A DNA stretch of 64,000 bases from Alternaria dauci (taxonomy: Eukaryota; Ascomycota; Dothideomycetes; Pleosporales; Pleosporaceae): positions 1,736,001-1,800,000 of the forward strand of contig NC_091273.1 of the NCBI RefSeq assembly GCF_042100115.1, read 5' to 3'. Shown here piece after piece: positions 1 through 11,850 of the stretch (positions are counted from its first letter, which is position 1; each line of letters begins with the position of its first letter). Position numbers and translations under genes: made by a program. A model generated the notes under the pieces. The model saw only the letters and a program-made list of their open reading frames with translations. It was not told where the DNA came from and searched no databases.

Positions 1-602
1 GGAGTGGCTGCTAGCGACTGGTCCAACTGGCCGCAATCTTCATTATCTTTGGATATAATGGGACTACCAGGCACCGCCTTTCCTTCCTTGTTCCGTGACT
101 CGGGAGTGATTTTTCTGCTCCGGTCAAGCTGACCGACCCGTTCGAGCGCTTGTTTTACGGTCTTGACGTGTTGTTTGGGTACAATGAGAGTGACGCTTGG
201 ACTTGAAAACTGCTCCATATTGTTTGTCGCGTCAATGTGAGAAGAGATTGACTGATACGGGTGGTCTGGGGATGGTATAGCGTGAACGGAGCATTGTTTA
301 AAATTTGTTGGACATTGCTAGCTCTAGGCTGCCTCAACTGAGGATATCACCTATTTTGTAAGGTCAAATGCAATCATGGAATTGTGTCTAACATACACGT
401 GAGGCGACTTGGATCAGCCTATAATCCATGGACAGTAAGGAATGTTGCTACTTATGGATTAAGGAGGAAGCTCGAGATGGTCGGTGCCGATTCAGCACCC
501 CGCCCCCACCTGTTTGGAGGCAAGTAAGCAGATGACGCAGCTCGCCGAACACGCACCATCTGTCACACAGGAACTCAACATACGCGACATCGCCCACCCA
601 CA
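1..602. other. Intergenic region upstream of the Nudix gene
   Basis: I see no convincing gene here. Short open frames are present but have no recognisable product or codon pattern. The last 100 bases before position 603 must hold the promoter and 5' leader of the Nudix gene; the start codon is preceded by CACA. Base composition is ordinary, with no sign of RIP. Confidence 0.5.
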
Positions 603-1547
603 ATGTCTCTCACAAACCTCGATCTCGTCAACCAATGCGATGGATTCCCGTATCCCGACGTAAATTCGGAGACATATCTCGCGTCGGTAAACACTTACTA
701 CCAGCTGCGTTTGTCAGGTTACAACTATGCGCTGGGTTACATGCTCCCTTCGGTCGTCGAGGTGTTTCGGGGAGTGCCCAGCTGGGAGATTGACGATGAC
801 GCTCGCATCCTTTACCTCGCCGGCGGTTCCAACGCGGATGAGCGATCGAAGGCGGTAGAAACGACGCTGTTGGCTATGCGACAGACGGGTCACTTCAAAG
901 TGCTGGACAAATGGCGGGGAGAACTGTACGCCGTGTATGGACTTGGCAAAGAATTACTCTTCAATGTGGAAAGGAGCGCCAGTTGCCTGTTTGGCGTAGT
1001 CACGTATGGGGTGCATCTCACAGCATTCACGAGAAAGGATGGGGAGCTGAAAATCTGGACACCAAGACGGGCTCGTACCAAGCAGACGTACGGTGGCATG
1101 CTAGACAATGCGGTGGCGGGCGGCATCGCATCGGGAGAGTCTCCGTTTGAGAGTCTTGTGAGAGAGTGTGGAGAAGAAGCTTCGCTTCCGGAAGAGTTGG
1201 TTCGGTCAAAGGCAAAAGCGAGCGGCACAGTCACATACTGGTACATTCGAGACGAGAGAGCAGGAGGCGAGACCAAGTTGATGCAGCCCGAGGTTCAATA
1301 CGTTTACGATCTCGAACTTCCCGAAGAGACGATACCAAAGCCCGGCGACGACGAAGTCGAAGAGTTCTACCTGTGGGGTGTGGACGAGGTACAAGAAGCT
1401 ATGAGGAAGGGAGAGTTCAAGCCCAACTGCGCGTTGGTCGTGCTAGACTTTCTGATACGACACGGCATTCTCACGACCGAGAAGGAAAGAGACTACATTG
1501 AGATTGTGAGTCGGCTGCACAGGAAGCTCGAGTTTCCTACACTGTAA
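603..1547 (+). CDS. DUF4743/Nudix hydrolase (YJR142W-like)
   Basis: Single-exon gene for 314 residues. The N-terminal part (about residues 15-130) resembles the DUF4743 domain that precedes Nudix domains in fungal and plant proteins. The Nudix box is at about residues 173-195, reading GGIASGE, then seven residues, then RECGEE; the usual late glycine is serine here. The glutamates of REUXEE, which bind divalent metal in Nudix enzymes, are intact. The best known relatives are yeast YJR142W and plant Nudix 20/24, reported to hydrolyse damaged (oxo/oxy) forms of thiamine diphosphate, so a thiamine-repair role is likely by family. No signal peptide is seen, so it is probably cytosolic. The ATG at 603 is the first in frame and begins a complete DUF4743 domain. 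It converges on RPB8, with 192 bp between the stops. Substrate is inferred, not shown. Confidence 0.88.
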   Translation: MSLTNLDLVNQCDGFPYPDVNSETYLASVNTYYQLRLSGYNYALGYMLPSVVEVFRGVPSWEIDDDARILYLAGGSNADERSKAVETTLLAMRQTGHFKVLDKWRGELYAVYGLGKELLFNVERSASCLFGVVTYGVHLTAFTRKDGELKIWTPRRARTKQTYGGMLDNAVAGGIASGESPFESLVRECGEEASLPEELVRSKAKASGTVTYWYIRDERAGGETKLMQPEVQYVYDLELPEETIPKPGDDEVEEFYLWGVDEVQEAMRKGEFKPNCALVVLDFLIRHGILTTEKERDYIEIVSRLHRKLEFPTL

Positions 1548-1739
1548 GAGGGAAAGCGACAAGGTGGAGGTGGTCTGTCGCAAGAGGTGCGAGTGGGGCC
1601 AACGAGTCGATTGGGGGTATCCAGACGCCATAGCGAGAATTTAGGCCAGATGATACCACAACCACTGCACATGCTGCCATGACGCCTGTTGTATGCTTAC
1701 TTTTTGTTATGCTCCGGAGACGACAAAACGCGGCGTGTA

Positions 1740-2240
1740 TTACGAGTGCTTGATGAGCATGTAGATGTCGTCGATCTTGAGGCCGCTAAGCTTCCTGTGA
1801 GGGCCCTCCATGTAGAGCAGCAGGCCGCCGAAACTGGCAAAGTATTTTCTGTCGCGGACCATTAGCCTCGACACGGCCGACTCGCCCTGCGCGAAGGGAC
1901 ACACTCACATGACATCGCCGTCGCCACCCTCCATGCGGTAGTTCTTGCCGTAGCAGACGTAGTCGTACATGTCGGCCAGTGTGGTGACGCCCTGCTTGCC
2001 AACGCTCCTCCACATGGAATCGTTGTCGCCCTTTGCGCTGCCGTCGAGGGCCAGCGTCGTGGCCAGGACCAGGCTTATTGTCTGGCCAACCTCGACGGGA
2101 AACAGCTCGTGGTTGAAGTCGAGGGACATTGTGATTTGGCTGTCGGTCGACGTGCCGTGGAGACGGGAGACGCGGTCGTATTTTTCGTTGTTGACCGAGG
2201 TGATGGTGAAGGTCTCTTCGAAGACCTGAGCGTCGGCCAT
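1740..2240 (-). CDS. RPB8: RNA polymerases I, II and III shared subunit RPABC3 (Rpb8)
   Basis: Two exons, 2240-1909 and 1848-1740, give 146 residues, the same length as yeast Rpb8. The 60 bp intron (1908-1849) runs from GTGAGT to ACAG with a CTAAT branch site near its 3' end. Splicing joins GGDGDVI to KYFASFGGLLLYMEG, the highly conserved Rpb8 C-terminal strand, and the protein ends ..IYMLIKHS. Without splicing, a TGA follows at once. Rpb8 is a small beta-barrel (OB-fold) subunit common to all three nuclear RNA polymerases. The start at MADAQVFEETF matches the family N-terminus; longer upstream open sequence in this frame is low-complexity leader. It diverges from the F-box gene. Confidence 0.95.
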
Positions 2241-2682
2241 GGTGGGAAGGCGCGCCGGGCTGCGGAGCGGGCAAGAGGCTTCGCACGGGGCTTTGGGGGG
2301 GCGGGCCGGAGGTGTTGCGACAGACGTGTGTGTGTGAGAGAGAGAAAGACTGCAAGCCACAAAGCGCCAGCGCGCGCGGGCCTGTCTTGGCGACAGCGGC
2401 GGCGGCATCGTTACCTCCGGGCCCGCTCCGCACCCCCATGGCATGGCATCGCCGCTACCAGGTCCAGCCACGCCGCCGCACTCGCACTCGCACCGTTTAC
2501 GTGATTGCCTCGTCGTCTCCGCATTTCTCTCTCTTCTCTCCACCGTGCATGCCCGTGCCTAGCTGCTGATACAAACACCGATACATGCGCCCCATCGCTC
2601 CTCCAATCCACGCCAACGGTTGCCTAGGCGCCCGTCCTGGTATACTTGCCGCGCCCCAGCCTGCCATTCGGCCCTCTCCCCC
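2241..2682. promoter_or_regulatory. Divergent promoter between RPB8 and the F-box gene
   Basis: 442 bp lie between the two start codons. The stretch contains a GT/GA run (about 2,323-2,350) and a CT-rich tract (about 2,513-2,545), the kind of pyrimidine tract often found near fungal transcription starts. No clear TATA box was seen. The two genes probably share regulatory sequence, which is an inference from the head-to-head layout. Confidence 0.5.
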
Positions 2683-5086
2683 ATGAGTTACGCTCGCTAC
2701 CTGATGACTGTCGGCCTCAACGACATGCGCGACTACCTCTCGCACGACATGCCCGACTTTGCCTCGAGTCGCGAATGTAGCCCTGTCGCTTCCGACACGG
2801 CCCTTCTGCCCAAGCCCACCGTCGCCGTGGCCCAGAACAGCATGCTGCTCAAACTGCCCGACGACATCTTCAAGTGTGTCATGGACTATCTCGATCGCGA
2901 TGCTGCGTGGAGCTTAAAGCGGCTTTGCAAAGGCATGGCGAGCAGCGTGACCGTGAACCAGCTGTTGTACAGGTATCCCATACAACTCAACGATGTGCGC
3001 GACATCAGGCTGGGCGACTGGAAGTACCGGAGTCTGGGGAGCATGCGCTGGACAAGCTTCAAGGAGAGCATCAACGATGGGAATCGCCGACACGTGCACA
3101 AGCTGGCCATGTCGCACTGGGCGAGCATAGACGACTTCAAGTGGATAGAAGAGAATCTACCTTGCCTGACCAGCTTGGACATCTCCGCCATCAAGGACTT
3201 TGTCTGGACACCGGAAGAGACTTGGACGTGGAAGATGATGGCTGCTGCGTGCCACAAGCTGTTTGCACGTCTCGAGGAGCTCGAGGTCGCCAACTGGGCC
3301 GACTATACTGCCCACTCTCGAATCGAGTACAGTTACTCCTATCAGGACTATCGCTTCAAGCAGAGCTTTAGGATATCAAGACGGCGCGATGGAGGTTCTG
3401 TCGCAAACGCCATCTTCCCCATATGCACCAAACTGAAGACGCTGGCGATACGAGAGCGGTATTCGGGATTCCAGTAAGATGCATCCCGTCACCATGTCAC
3501 CAATGATAAACTACTAACCTTCATCTAGCACCTGGAACGAGTGGGAAGTTCATCAGCGTGTTTGCTGCCTCGTGGATGGCGTGCAAAAGTACTGTCCAGA
3601 GACCATGACGAAGCTGAGGGTACACGACTACGCCCCTTACCGATCACTCTTCTCCACCGACGCGACAGCCTGGTCGCGTATCAAAGACGTTGAAATAGGC
3701 CTCTACTCTTGGATGGAGGACCGTCGTGATCGCGACGTCATCGGCCCTATCCCTTACAGGATAACCCAAGGACACCACCATCGTGATGAAGAGGAGGCTT
3801 TCGGTGACAAGACGTTCGATGCATGCGGGCGCGACCACATGATGCTCGGAAACCATGTTGTGCAGGGCGTGGGAGCGTCGTTCGAGGACCTGCTCCAAAG
3901 CCTTCAGACAATCTCCAAAAAGTATCCAAACATCAACATAAGGCCCATCCGAGACCTCCAGAACATCATACTTCACCCGTTTCACCTCGTCAATGTCACC
4001 CAACGGCGACATCACTTTGGACAAACAACACAGCAAAACAACGACCAAGCGCTCAGTGACCCTAGCTCCAAGCCAGAGGTGCAGGACGCACTGCGATGGC
4101 TAGCAGACAAGTGTGACTGGAAGCCAATACTCACCTGGGAAAACATGATGTGTGACGTCTTCCCAGCAAACTTGGAGCCAAACCGAATGTTTCTACCAAA
4201 GCAAGATGTGCTTTCACGCATCAAGACCATGATATCAACCTTGCGAAGCCTCAGCATCCCGATCCGAATCTCCATCGGTGACCGTACAAATGTGTGTCCT
4301 TCGTCTGGCCTCGATGGTAGTCTGTACTTTGGCGACTACAAAACCTTCATAGGTGACAACGAGAACAAGCAAGAAGTGTTGCTCCCAACCCAAGCCGTCT
4401 TTAACTTTACACCCATTGCTTCCATGGTCGACGAACTCACGATACAATACCCTGCCGACGTTCCTGGCGTGTCCGGCTGGCTTCGCGCAGCGAAGCGCCC
4501 AACCCCTGCGGAGACAGCTCTCATGCACCGCGAAATGATTGGCTGGAGACGCTTCTGGGCCCGCTATGCTTCTCAGTTCAGAAACCTTAGGAAATTGACT
4601 GCAAATGTCCCTCATGACATTTACGAGGACTGGGGCAGAAGTGAGCTGACCACACTCTTAGAAGATGAACGATGGCAAATGCTCGAAGTTGATGATAAAC
4701 AGGACCAACATGTTCTGGGAGGCTACTTCCCATTTAATAGCAGTGGCTCATCGTCTGTTCTGCGTCAAGGTATGCCACGTCGGCGCAATCGGACAAGATT
4801 CGTCCAGCGTGTGTTCTTTAGGCTCGACGATGAGCCTCTAGATCTTCAGTGTCTTCCTCCAGGGTTGACTGACGTACAGAGGGAGGAGCGGGAAATTACT
4901 GAAGCCGAGATTGCAGACAAGGAGGTTGCGCAGCATCGCTTCTGGCCAAAGCGAGATGGTATTTTTGATGAACGGCGCGAGAAACGTAAGCGGGCAGATG
5001 AGAAGGATAGCAACAACAAGGAAGGCAAAGAGAAGAAAACACGATTCGATTACGGCTCTAACGAACCTAACGCTAGTAACTTATAG
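2683..5086 (+). CDS. F-box domain protein, substrate unknown
   Basis: Two exons, 2683-3473 and 3529-5086, give 782 residues. The 55 bp intron (3474-3528) has GTAAGA, a perfect CTACTAAC branch site and a TCTAG acceptor; splicing reads GFHTWNEWEVHQ across the junction. An F-box lies at about residues 55-90 (LLKLPDDIFKCVMDYLDRD...), so the protein probably bridges a target to the Skp1-cullin ubiquitin ligase. The rest has leucine-rich, LRR-like stretches but no repeat I can define. The C-terminus is highly charged, with a possible nuclear localisation signal (EKRKRADE...KEKKTR). I chose ATG 2683 (MSYARYLM) because the longer open frame upstream has no ATG. The RIP-altered AT block begins immediately after the TAG stop. 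Confidence 0.82.
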
Positions 5087-5299
5087 ACTACTCTATACTT
5101 ATATAGTAATATAGAGTGTATAATTATATTTTATCATAATAAGTATATATACTTTAAACTAAAAATAATAATTCTTTAGATTTTTATAATATATAACGTA
5201 GGTGTATACTTTATTGTCTAGTATACTTTATAACGTAGGTGTATACTATTAAATAATAGTAGTATAAGATACTAGATATATAATATTTAGCGTAAATAG

Positions 5300-5511
5300 T
5301 GTAGTAGAGTAATTTGTTACTAATTCTCTATTAGGAATAGGTGCTTAATGTAGTAGGTAGATATAGAAATATTAAAAGGAGTATATATTATAGTTCTTAT
5401 TTTATAGCTAAATACTATTTAGCTAGTTTCTATAGGGCCTCTTTTTCCTATACTATCCCTAAGCCTAATAGTTCTTTAACTATTTATACTTCTCTTAGTT
5501 TCTCTACTACA
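5300..5511 (-). repeat. LTR of a gypsy-type retrotransposon (3' LTR)
   Basis: 212 bp element that begins TGTAGTAGAG and ends CTCTACTACA, giving the TG...CA ends of an LTR inside a longer inverted terminal match. It is followed at 5,512-5,521 by TCTCTCCCCT, which on the minus strand is a polypurine tract (AGGGGAGAGA) abutting the LTR. This makes it the 3' LTR of an element transcribed leftward. Related copies lie at 27,442-27,654 and 47,185-47,398. Confidence 0.75.
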
Positions 5512-5956
5512 TCTCTCCCCTATTTAAGAAGAAGGCCTCTTCTTCTTTAACTAGAATAACTCTTAGACTTATTACTATATATTAAAACCTATATATAACC
5601 CTAATAAGTAGACCTATAAGTCCTAAACTAGATACTAAAGTCCTCTCTCTTAGTATAATTTACTAACTATTTATCCTATACCTCCTTATACTATATCCCT
5701 TAATTCTTATTATAATTTTAATTCTTCTTTACTATACTATTCTTATTCCTTTCCTCTTCCCTTATAGTTCTTAGGATAGACTACTCTTTCTTCTAATAGT
5801 CCTTTAGGATTTATTAGAAGTTATCTTATATTTAACTAAGTTCTTATAGCTATCTACTATTCTTTTTATTTAATTATCTTCTTGCGCTACTTAGCTAACC
5901 TCTATACTAACTAGAATACCTCTACCTCCTTTAATAGTTCTATATAGATTATCCTT
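5512..5956 (-). mobile_element. 3' internal end of the LTR retrotransposon
   Basis: Sequence between the polypurine tract and the first family A copy. Its first 200 bp match, in inverted orientation, the 200 bp just left of the LTR at 47,185 (including the TTCTTCTTTAACTAGAATAA stretch). It is therefore the 3' part of the same element family. No domain is recognisable. Confidence 0.6.
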
Positions 5957-7350
5957 TTATAGCCTTAGCCTTTATTAACTTTTTTTTTATTATTATTATA
6001 GTATATTTATAGATTTTTTTTAAGAAAAAATACTAACTAGGTAACTATAGGCTTATACTTACATTTAGTATATTTAGTATAGCTAGTATATATATAATAT
6101 ATTATAAATACTAGATACTAAGAGTATATAATAGTACTATATACCTACTAAAGAAAAGATATAACCTTTTAATTTCTATACTATCCTCTACTATCTTTTA
6201 CTATTTCTACCCTTTATAGCTACTCCTACTATATCCCTTCTTTATAATATCTATATTACTACTAACTATAACCTCCTTTTACTATCCCTATAGTTATAGT
6301 TATAGCCTTATTTAAAAACTATCTATAATACTATTACTACTAGATAATTAACTTTAGCTAGAGGAATACTAGTAGTATAGTTATCTATACCTTATTTTAC
6401 TTACCCTATACTATATATTTAAACTCCCTCTCTATAATACCTAGATCCCTCTCCTTAACTACCTTATTAATATCTAGGATTTATTAGTATAGCTACTTTT
6501 TAGTCTCCTTACTAACGCCTAAAGCTACTATAGCTAAGTAGCTATACTTAATATACTTAATAAAGTAATATATATTAGTATATATAATAAATATTAACTT
6601 AAACCCCTTCCTCCTTAGGATTATTATTATAGTCTCCTCTACCCTCTTCTCTATTATAATAAAGCTAACCCTAGTCTCTCTTATAAGGTCCTTATTAGGT
6701 TTAGTGTAGTAAAAGTACTAAAGGCCCTTAGTTTTACGCTCCTCTAACTCCTAAAAGACTTTTAGGGGTAGCTTACTAATATATATAATACTTAGATCTT
6801 TTCTATTATTAAATAGTATAAGTAAGACCTCCCCTACTAGGGTATAATTATTCTTATAGTATAATATATTAAAGATCACTATAGTATTTATATATAAGGT
6901 AGTTATATATAGTATAAAATAAATATCTATAGTATTAAAGCTTATAAGTTAGTATTAGTATAAAGGTTAGAAGTTATTAGGCTTTATAGAAATATATAAA
7001 ATTCTAGGTAAGCTTAATTATAGTAAAGACACTATATCCTCCCCTCCCTCCCTTTATAATATACTATAATTATATTATTAGCTAATACTAGTAATCCCTA
7101 TTATACCCTCCTAAGGTTTAATAGGTATCTTTTTTTAGTTACTTTTAGTAAATTTATTTAACTTTAGTTTTTATATATAGATATTATAGCTTTACCCCTA
7201 TAAAACGCTAATTAGTCCTATATTTAAACCTCGTTATTACTTTATCTCTTTTATTAACCTTTATAACTAATAAGTAAAGGGATAGCTACTTTTTATTTTT
7301 CTAAAGTTATATTTTAATAGTACCCCTATACTTATAGAAAATAAAAAATT
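5957..7350 (-). mobile_element. Family A element, variant 1, RIP-degraded
   Basis: About 1.39 kb copy. It starts with the family's TTAGCC..CCTTTAT end and finishes with GAAAATAAAAAATT. The strand given is that of the decayed interior reading frame. The interior matches the copies at 28,086, 35,178 and 45,569 (variant 1). Confidence 0.8.
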
Positions 7351-10300
7351 TTAAATTACCTTTTATATCCTAGGTATATTCTAAATACCCTTTAGTACTA
7401 GCTATAGAACTTACTTTTTCTATAAACCCTAATATTACTTTAACTCTTTTTATTACTAAAGGCCTTTTAGTACCTAGTAACTAAATACTAAATAATAATA
7501 ATATTACTTTTATTTACTTCTACCTCTTCTTTCCCTTAGCTACTTTACTATTTTATTTATACTACTTTACTAGCTTTATTATTCTCTTACTATTCCTCTT
7601 AACCCTACTATACTTTTATTATAATATCTTTTCTTATTATTAACTCCTTTAAGAAACTAAAGTACCTTTATATTTAGTATAGTACTAGGCTACCTAAGGA
7701 GTAATCTACTACTATATTTATACTACTTAATTCCTTTACTTTACTTACTTATATACTTCTACTAGCTATTACTAAGGATACTATTATAACTAAGAGGGCT
7801 TTAGTATTAAGCTCTAGTAGTAAGTCTAATTCTATTTTTAATTCTTTACTATATTACTTAGCTTTACTTATTTAAGATCTTAATAACTAATCTTAAAGAG
7901 AGTAAGACTCTAATAACTTAGTTTTTAACTAGAATATTTAAGATCTTATCTTTATAATATCTAAGAGTCTATCTATACTACTTAAGAATACTTTAGTAAT
8001 AGACTATAATATCTTAGATTCCCCTTCCCTTTACTTATTTTACTACTACTATATAAAGCCTTCCTTAATTATTACTAAGGCTATCTTAGGGTAAGAATAA
8101 GTAAGTACTACTAATTAAGCTACTATTACTTAGCTCTTTAAATAAGATAATAATAAGAATACTTATAATTTTACTCTTACACTTACTAACCTAGTAAATA
8201 TCCTTTAGACTATACCTTCTCTTATCTAGCCTAATATTAGTAAAGCTAAACTTATCTCTCCTTTAAAGAGAGTAGTTCCTAGTAGTAGAGGTTTTATTAA
8301 TCTTAAGCTCTTTATATATCTATCCTTTAATTCTAGTAATAATAAGATTATAGAGTACTATAAGTTTTAAATTCTATTTATTATCCTTCTAAGTATCCTT
8401 CTAATATCCTACCTTATATAGTTATTACTAATACTAATAAAGTCCTCTCTTATAATTAGATTAGATCCCTTTAGCTCTACTTCTAGAGACTTAGGTATAC
8501 TAGTTTTACTTTAAAACCTTTACTCTTAGTATTTATAATTTACTCTAATAATAAGTTTTTAGACTTTTAGGTTAACTCTAAGAGGCTACTTAATCTTCTT
8601 ATTAAGTTTAGGACTATTAGCTTATACTTCTACTTATCTAGCTTTATAAAGCGTACTATTATTAATTCTAATATTAAGGCTTTAATACTAAGTATCTATT
8701 AGGGTACTATTATAATTAGTAGTATTAATAACCCTAAGTTTATTAATTATATATATAGCTACTATAACTCTAACTATTACACTAAAGTCTATAGCACCTA
8801 TATTATTATATATATTAATAGTAAGCTATATAAGAATAGTATCTATATTAATTATATTTATAGTAGCGCCTTAAATACCTATTTATTCTACTATAAGTAC
8901 CTAATTATCTTTTAAATAGCCTCTTCTTTTCTTCTTTATATATTTTACTAATTTAAACTTTTTCTAAGTAATATTCCTATTTATTATAGTATTACTTATA
9001 TTAGTTAACTCTCCTTTATCCTTTCCTCTAATATCCTTAATACTCTTACTTTACCTCTCCTTATTTATACTAGTACTAGTAAGGCTATAATACTAACTAA
9101 GAAACCTTTATTTACTTACTCTTCCTTTAGCTAAGTTAGTAAGAAGTCTACTACTAGCTATAGTCTTTATTTAAGCTAGTTAAATAAGGGTAAAGCTAAT
9201 AACTTTAAGCCTAAGCTTAGCTTAGATACTAATAGTATTACCTCTAAGGATTTAGCTCTTACTAAGCTATCTTTAGTTAGGGAGTTAAGTAATAACTAAG
9301 TTATTACTCTATCTAAGCTACCTAAGAAGGCTACCTATAAGATACCTACTCCTCTTAAGTATACTACTACTTAAAAGCTAGTAATACTATTACTAATAAA
9401 GAAGAAGGCTCCTTATAAGAAGTCTTTTACTCTAGCTCCTTTAGCTTCTTCTAAGGCTTATTTAGTTTAGCACTCTCTTTATAAACTAACTATTAACGCT
9501 CTAAAGGAGTAGGTTAAAATATATAAGAAGGCCTTTCTTTATAAGTATCTTCCTAATCGCTAATATCCTATTAATATTAAGAGTCTTTATTATTATATAG
9601 AGTTAATTAATTCTACTTTTTAGCCTAAAGTTCTTATTATTAAGCCTATTACTATAGTTAAGGACACCTCTATTACTAAGTCTAGTAGTAATAGTACTAG
9701 TTTCTAGTCTTTATTATATACTTCTCTAGGTTTTAGGAGTAAGTAGTTAGCTAGTTATATTACTACTATCCTAATAGGCTTTTAGCTATAGTTCTTATAG
9801 AAATCTATATCTAACTATCTTATTTTACTTCTTATTCCTTTTAAAGATATTAGTATTACTTCTAATCTTCTTTCTTTATAAAGTATTTATACTACTCTCT
9901 CTCTTACTTAAGAAATTAAAGGTCCCTTCTTCTTTAAAACCTAGTTTCTAAAGAGTATTTAGAAAATAGAGTAAACTAAAGGACTAAGTAATTCTAATAT
10001 TTATAACAGGTTTTTAACTTTAGAGATTAGTAATAACTATTTAATAAATATTTATTCCTAAGCTATAGTTCTATCTTTCTTAATTTTAGTTCCTAGACTT
10101 CTTAGGGTAGTTCTTAAGACTTTAGATTTATTTCTTTCTATTCTAAGTATATTCTAGTAGAGTTCTCTAGATATCTTATCTTTTCTAAGTTATATTTAAG
10201 GTAATTAGATATAGTTCTCCCCTAGGTAGTTAGGTTCTACTAACTATTTAGTTAGGTTTATCTCTTATTTAGGTTAAGTGCTCTTTAGCCTTAAATTATA

Positions 10301-10434
10301 TTTTAGTATATATTCTTAGTTCCTTACACTATATAGTCTAGATTATTTCTTATATCCTAAGTATATTTTTAGACTTACTTATTTCTTATAATATACCCTA
10401 TTATTACTTTAGTGTTATACTATCTCTTACCTTA
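7351..10434 (+). mobile_element. Degenerate coding repeat C, copy 1, identity unknown
   Basis: From about 7,780 this segment is related to 12,190-14,300. Shared landmarks are AACTAAGAGGGCTTTAGT (7,792 and 12,202) and CTATTACTAATAAAGAA (9,390 and 13,783). If RIP-type stops are read through, the plus strand gives a long Ser/Pro/Lys-rich frame, but I cannot assign it to a known transposase. The block is cut off on the right by a family B insertion. Confidence 0.45.
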
Positions 10435-10444
10435 AAAGTAGGTC

Positions 10445-11840
10445 TATTTAAATAATAAACGTACTAGGAAAAGATATAAGTATAATACTATTAAAAGACA
10501 CTATAATAAATTATAGTAAAGGTATATTTCCTAAATACCTATTTTTTCTATATATAGCTATATATAGTTTAATAATAGATAGGTTAAAACTAAAGCCCTA
10601 AACTTTAAGTAGTTCTAGATAGTTATAGCAACGTTAGGGAGAAGAAGAGTTAAAGTAGAAAAGGAGTTTTTTAGTTAATAACTATAGTTTAGAGCTCACC
10701 TCTAGGCTTATAACTATAGTACTTAAGGCTGTAGAAATATTTAAGTAACTACTAGCTCTTTAAATTTCTATTTCTTAACTTCTACTTTAATACTCTATCC
10801 TAAAGCTTACTACTAAAGAGAAATACCTTCTTTAATACTATACGCCTTATAATGTATAATCGCGCTATAGGTATTAAACAGCTATTCCTAGAGTTATAGA
10901 TAGTACTTAATATTAATACTAACGTAGACGTAAAGCACTAGTACACTAAGGATTAAATTAGCTTAAACTATAATAATCTTAAGCCTTATAGTGTCTTAAG
11001 CCCCTTCTTAGATGCTTACCTCTCCTCTCATAACTTATTCCATAATACTACTAAGGAGTAATATAAAATTCTCTTCTATATAGATAGCCTATTTACTATA
11101 ACTCTTATTTACCTAGGTAGTATTACTTTACTAGCTAGTACTAGGATAAATATAGAAGTAAGGTTATTTATTACTATAGAGTAGAATATTTATATTAAGA
11201 AGCTAAGTAATATAATAGTAGCTAGGGGTATACTTATAATAGAGTAAGAGGTATATACTAAGATAGTTATAAGTAAGGACTATAATAGATAGCTAAAGTA
11301 GGTCCTTAGCTAGCTTATCTCTATCTTATAATTATATTAAGTAGGTATAGCTAATAATTATATATATAGAGTAGGAATTAATAGGGTAGTAGATAATTAA
11401 TTTAATAATAACAATAATAACGTAGGAGGCTTAGGATATAGCGTAATAGGACTTAGGTGTATAGTAGCTATAGAGGAGTTTAGGCGATAGTACTACTAAT
11501 ATATAGGCTTTATAGCCGCTTAAAGGGAATTATAATTATTATTATAATTTTAATTATAACTATAACTATAACTATAATTATAATAGTAGTAGTACTTACG
11601 CTCTTAAAATATAATTACTATAATACGATAGAGCTTAATTTCTAAGTAGTATTAGTAGTAATTGTAATAGTAGGGATATTAAGGCGGTATAGGGCGTGAT
11701 GTAGGGGATAGATAGAGAGGTGTTATAGGTAAAAAGAGACTTCTAAATACGCTAGGATAGTTTAGGCTTAGTTTTAAAATTTTATAGTAACGTAATATAA
11801 GATAATACTATAGGCCCTATCCCTAAGGCCTTAGGGGGTT
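10445..11840 (+). mobile_element. Family B element, copy 1
   Basis: 1.40 kb element starting TATTTAAATAATAAACG and ending CCTTAGGGGGTT. It is flanked by AAAGTAGGTC (10,435-10,444) and AAAGTAAGTT (11,841-11,850), a 10 bp target duplication whose two differences are RIP-type transitions. The interior plus-strand frame, with RIP stops ignored, is alignable with that of copy 2 (shared LLAS..IN and YxRQL-like blocks) but strongly diverged. A run of ATAACT repeats lies at about 11,525-11,590. No terminal inverted repeats were found. Confidence 0.75.
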
Positions 11841-11850
11841 AAAGTAAGTT

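Noticed and set aside
155..337. 60-codon minus-strand open frame near the left edge
   Set aside because: No start context, domain or neighbour supports it as a gene.
1887..1908. 22 bp GT-AG intron in RPB8
   Set aside because: It is far too short for a fungal intron and would insert extra residues. The 60 bp intron to 1,849 has a branch site and restores the conserved FASFGGLLLYMEG sequence.
2620..2682. Longer N-terminus of the F-box protein
   Set aside because: The frame is open but begins with TTG; the first ATG is at 2,683.
5341..5550. 69-codon open frame inside the AT block
   Set aside because: It lies within the LTR and the polypurine-tract region and matches decayed LTR copies elsewhere, so it is chance coding.
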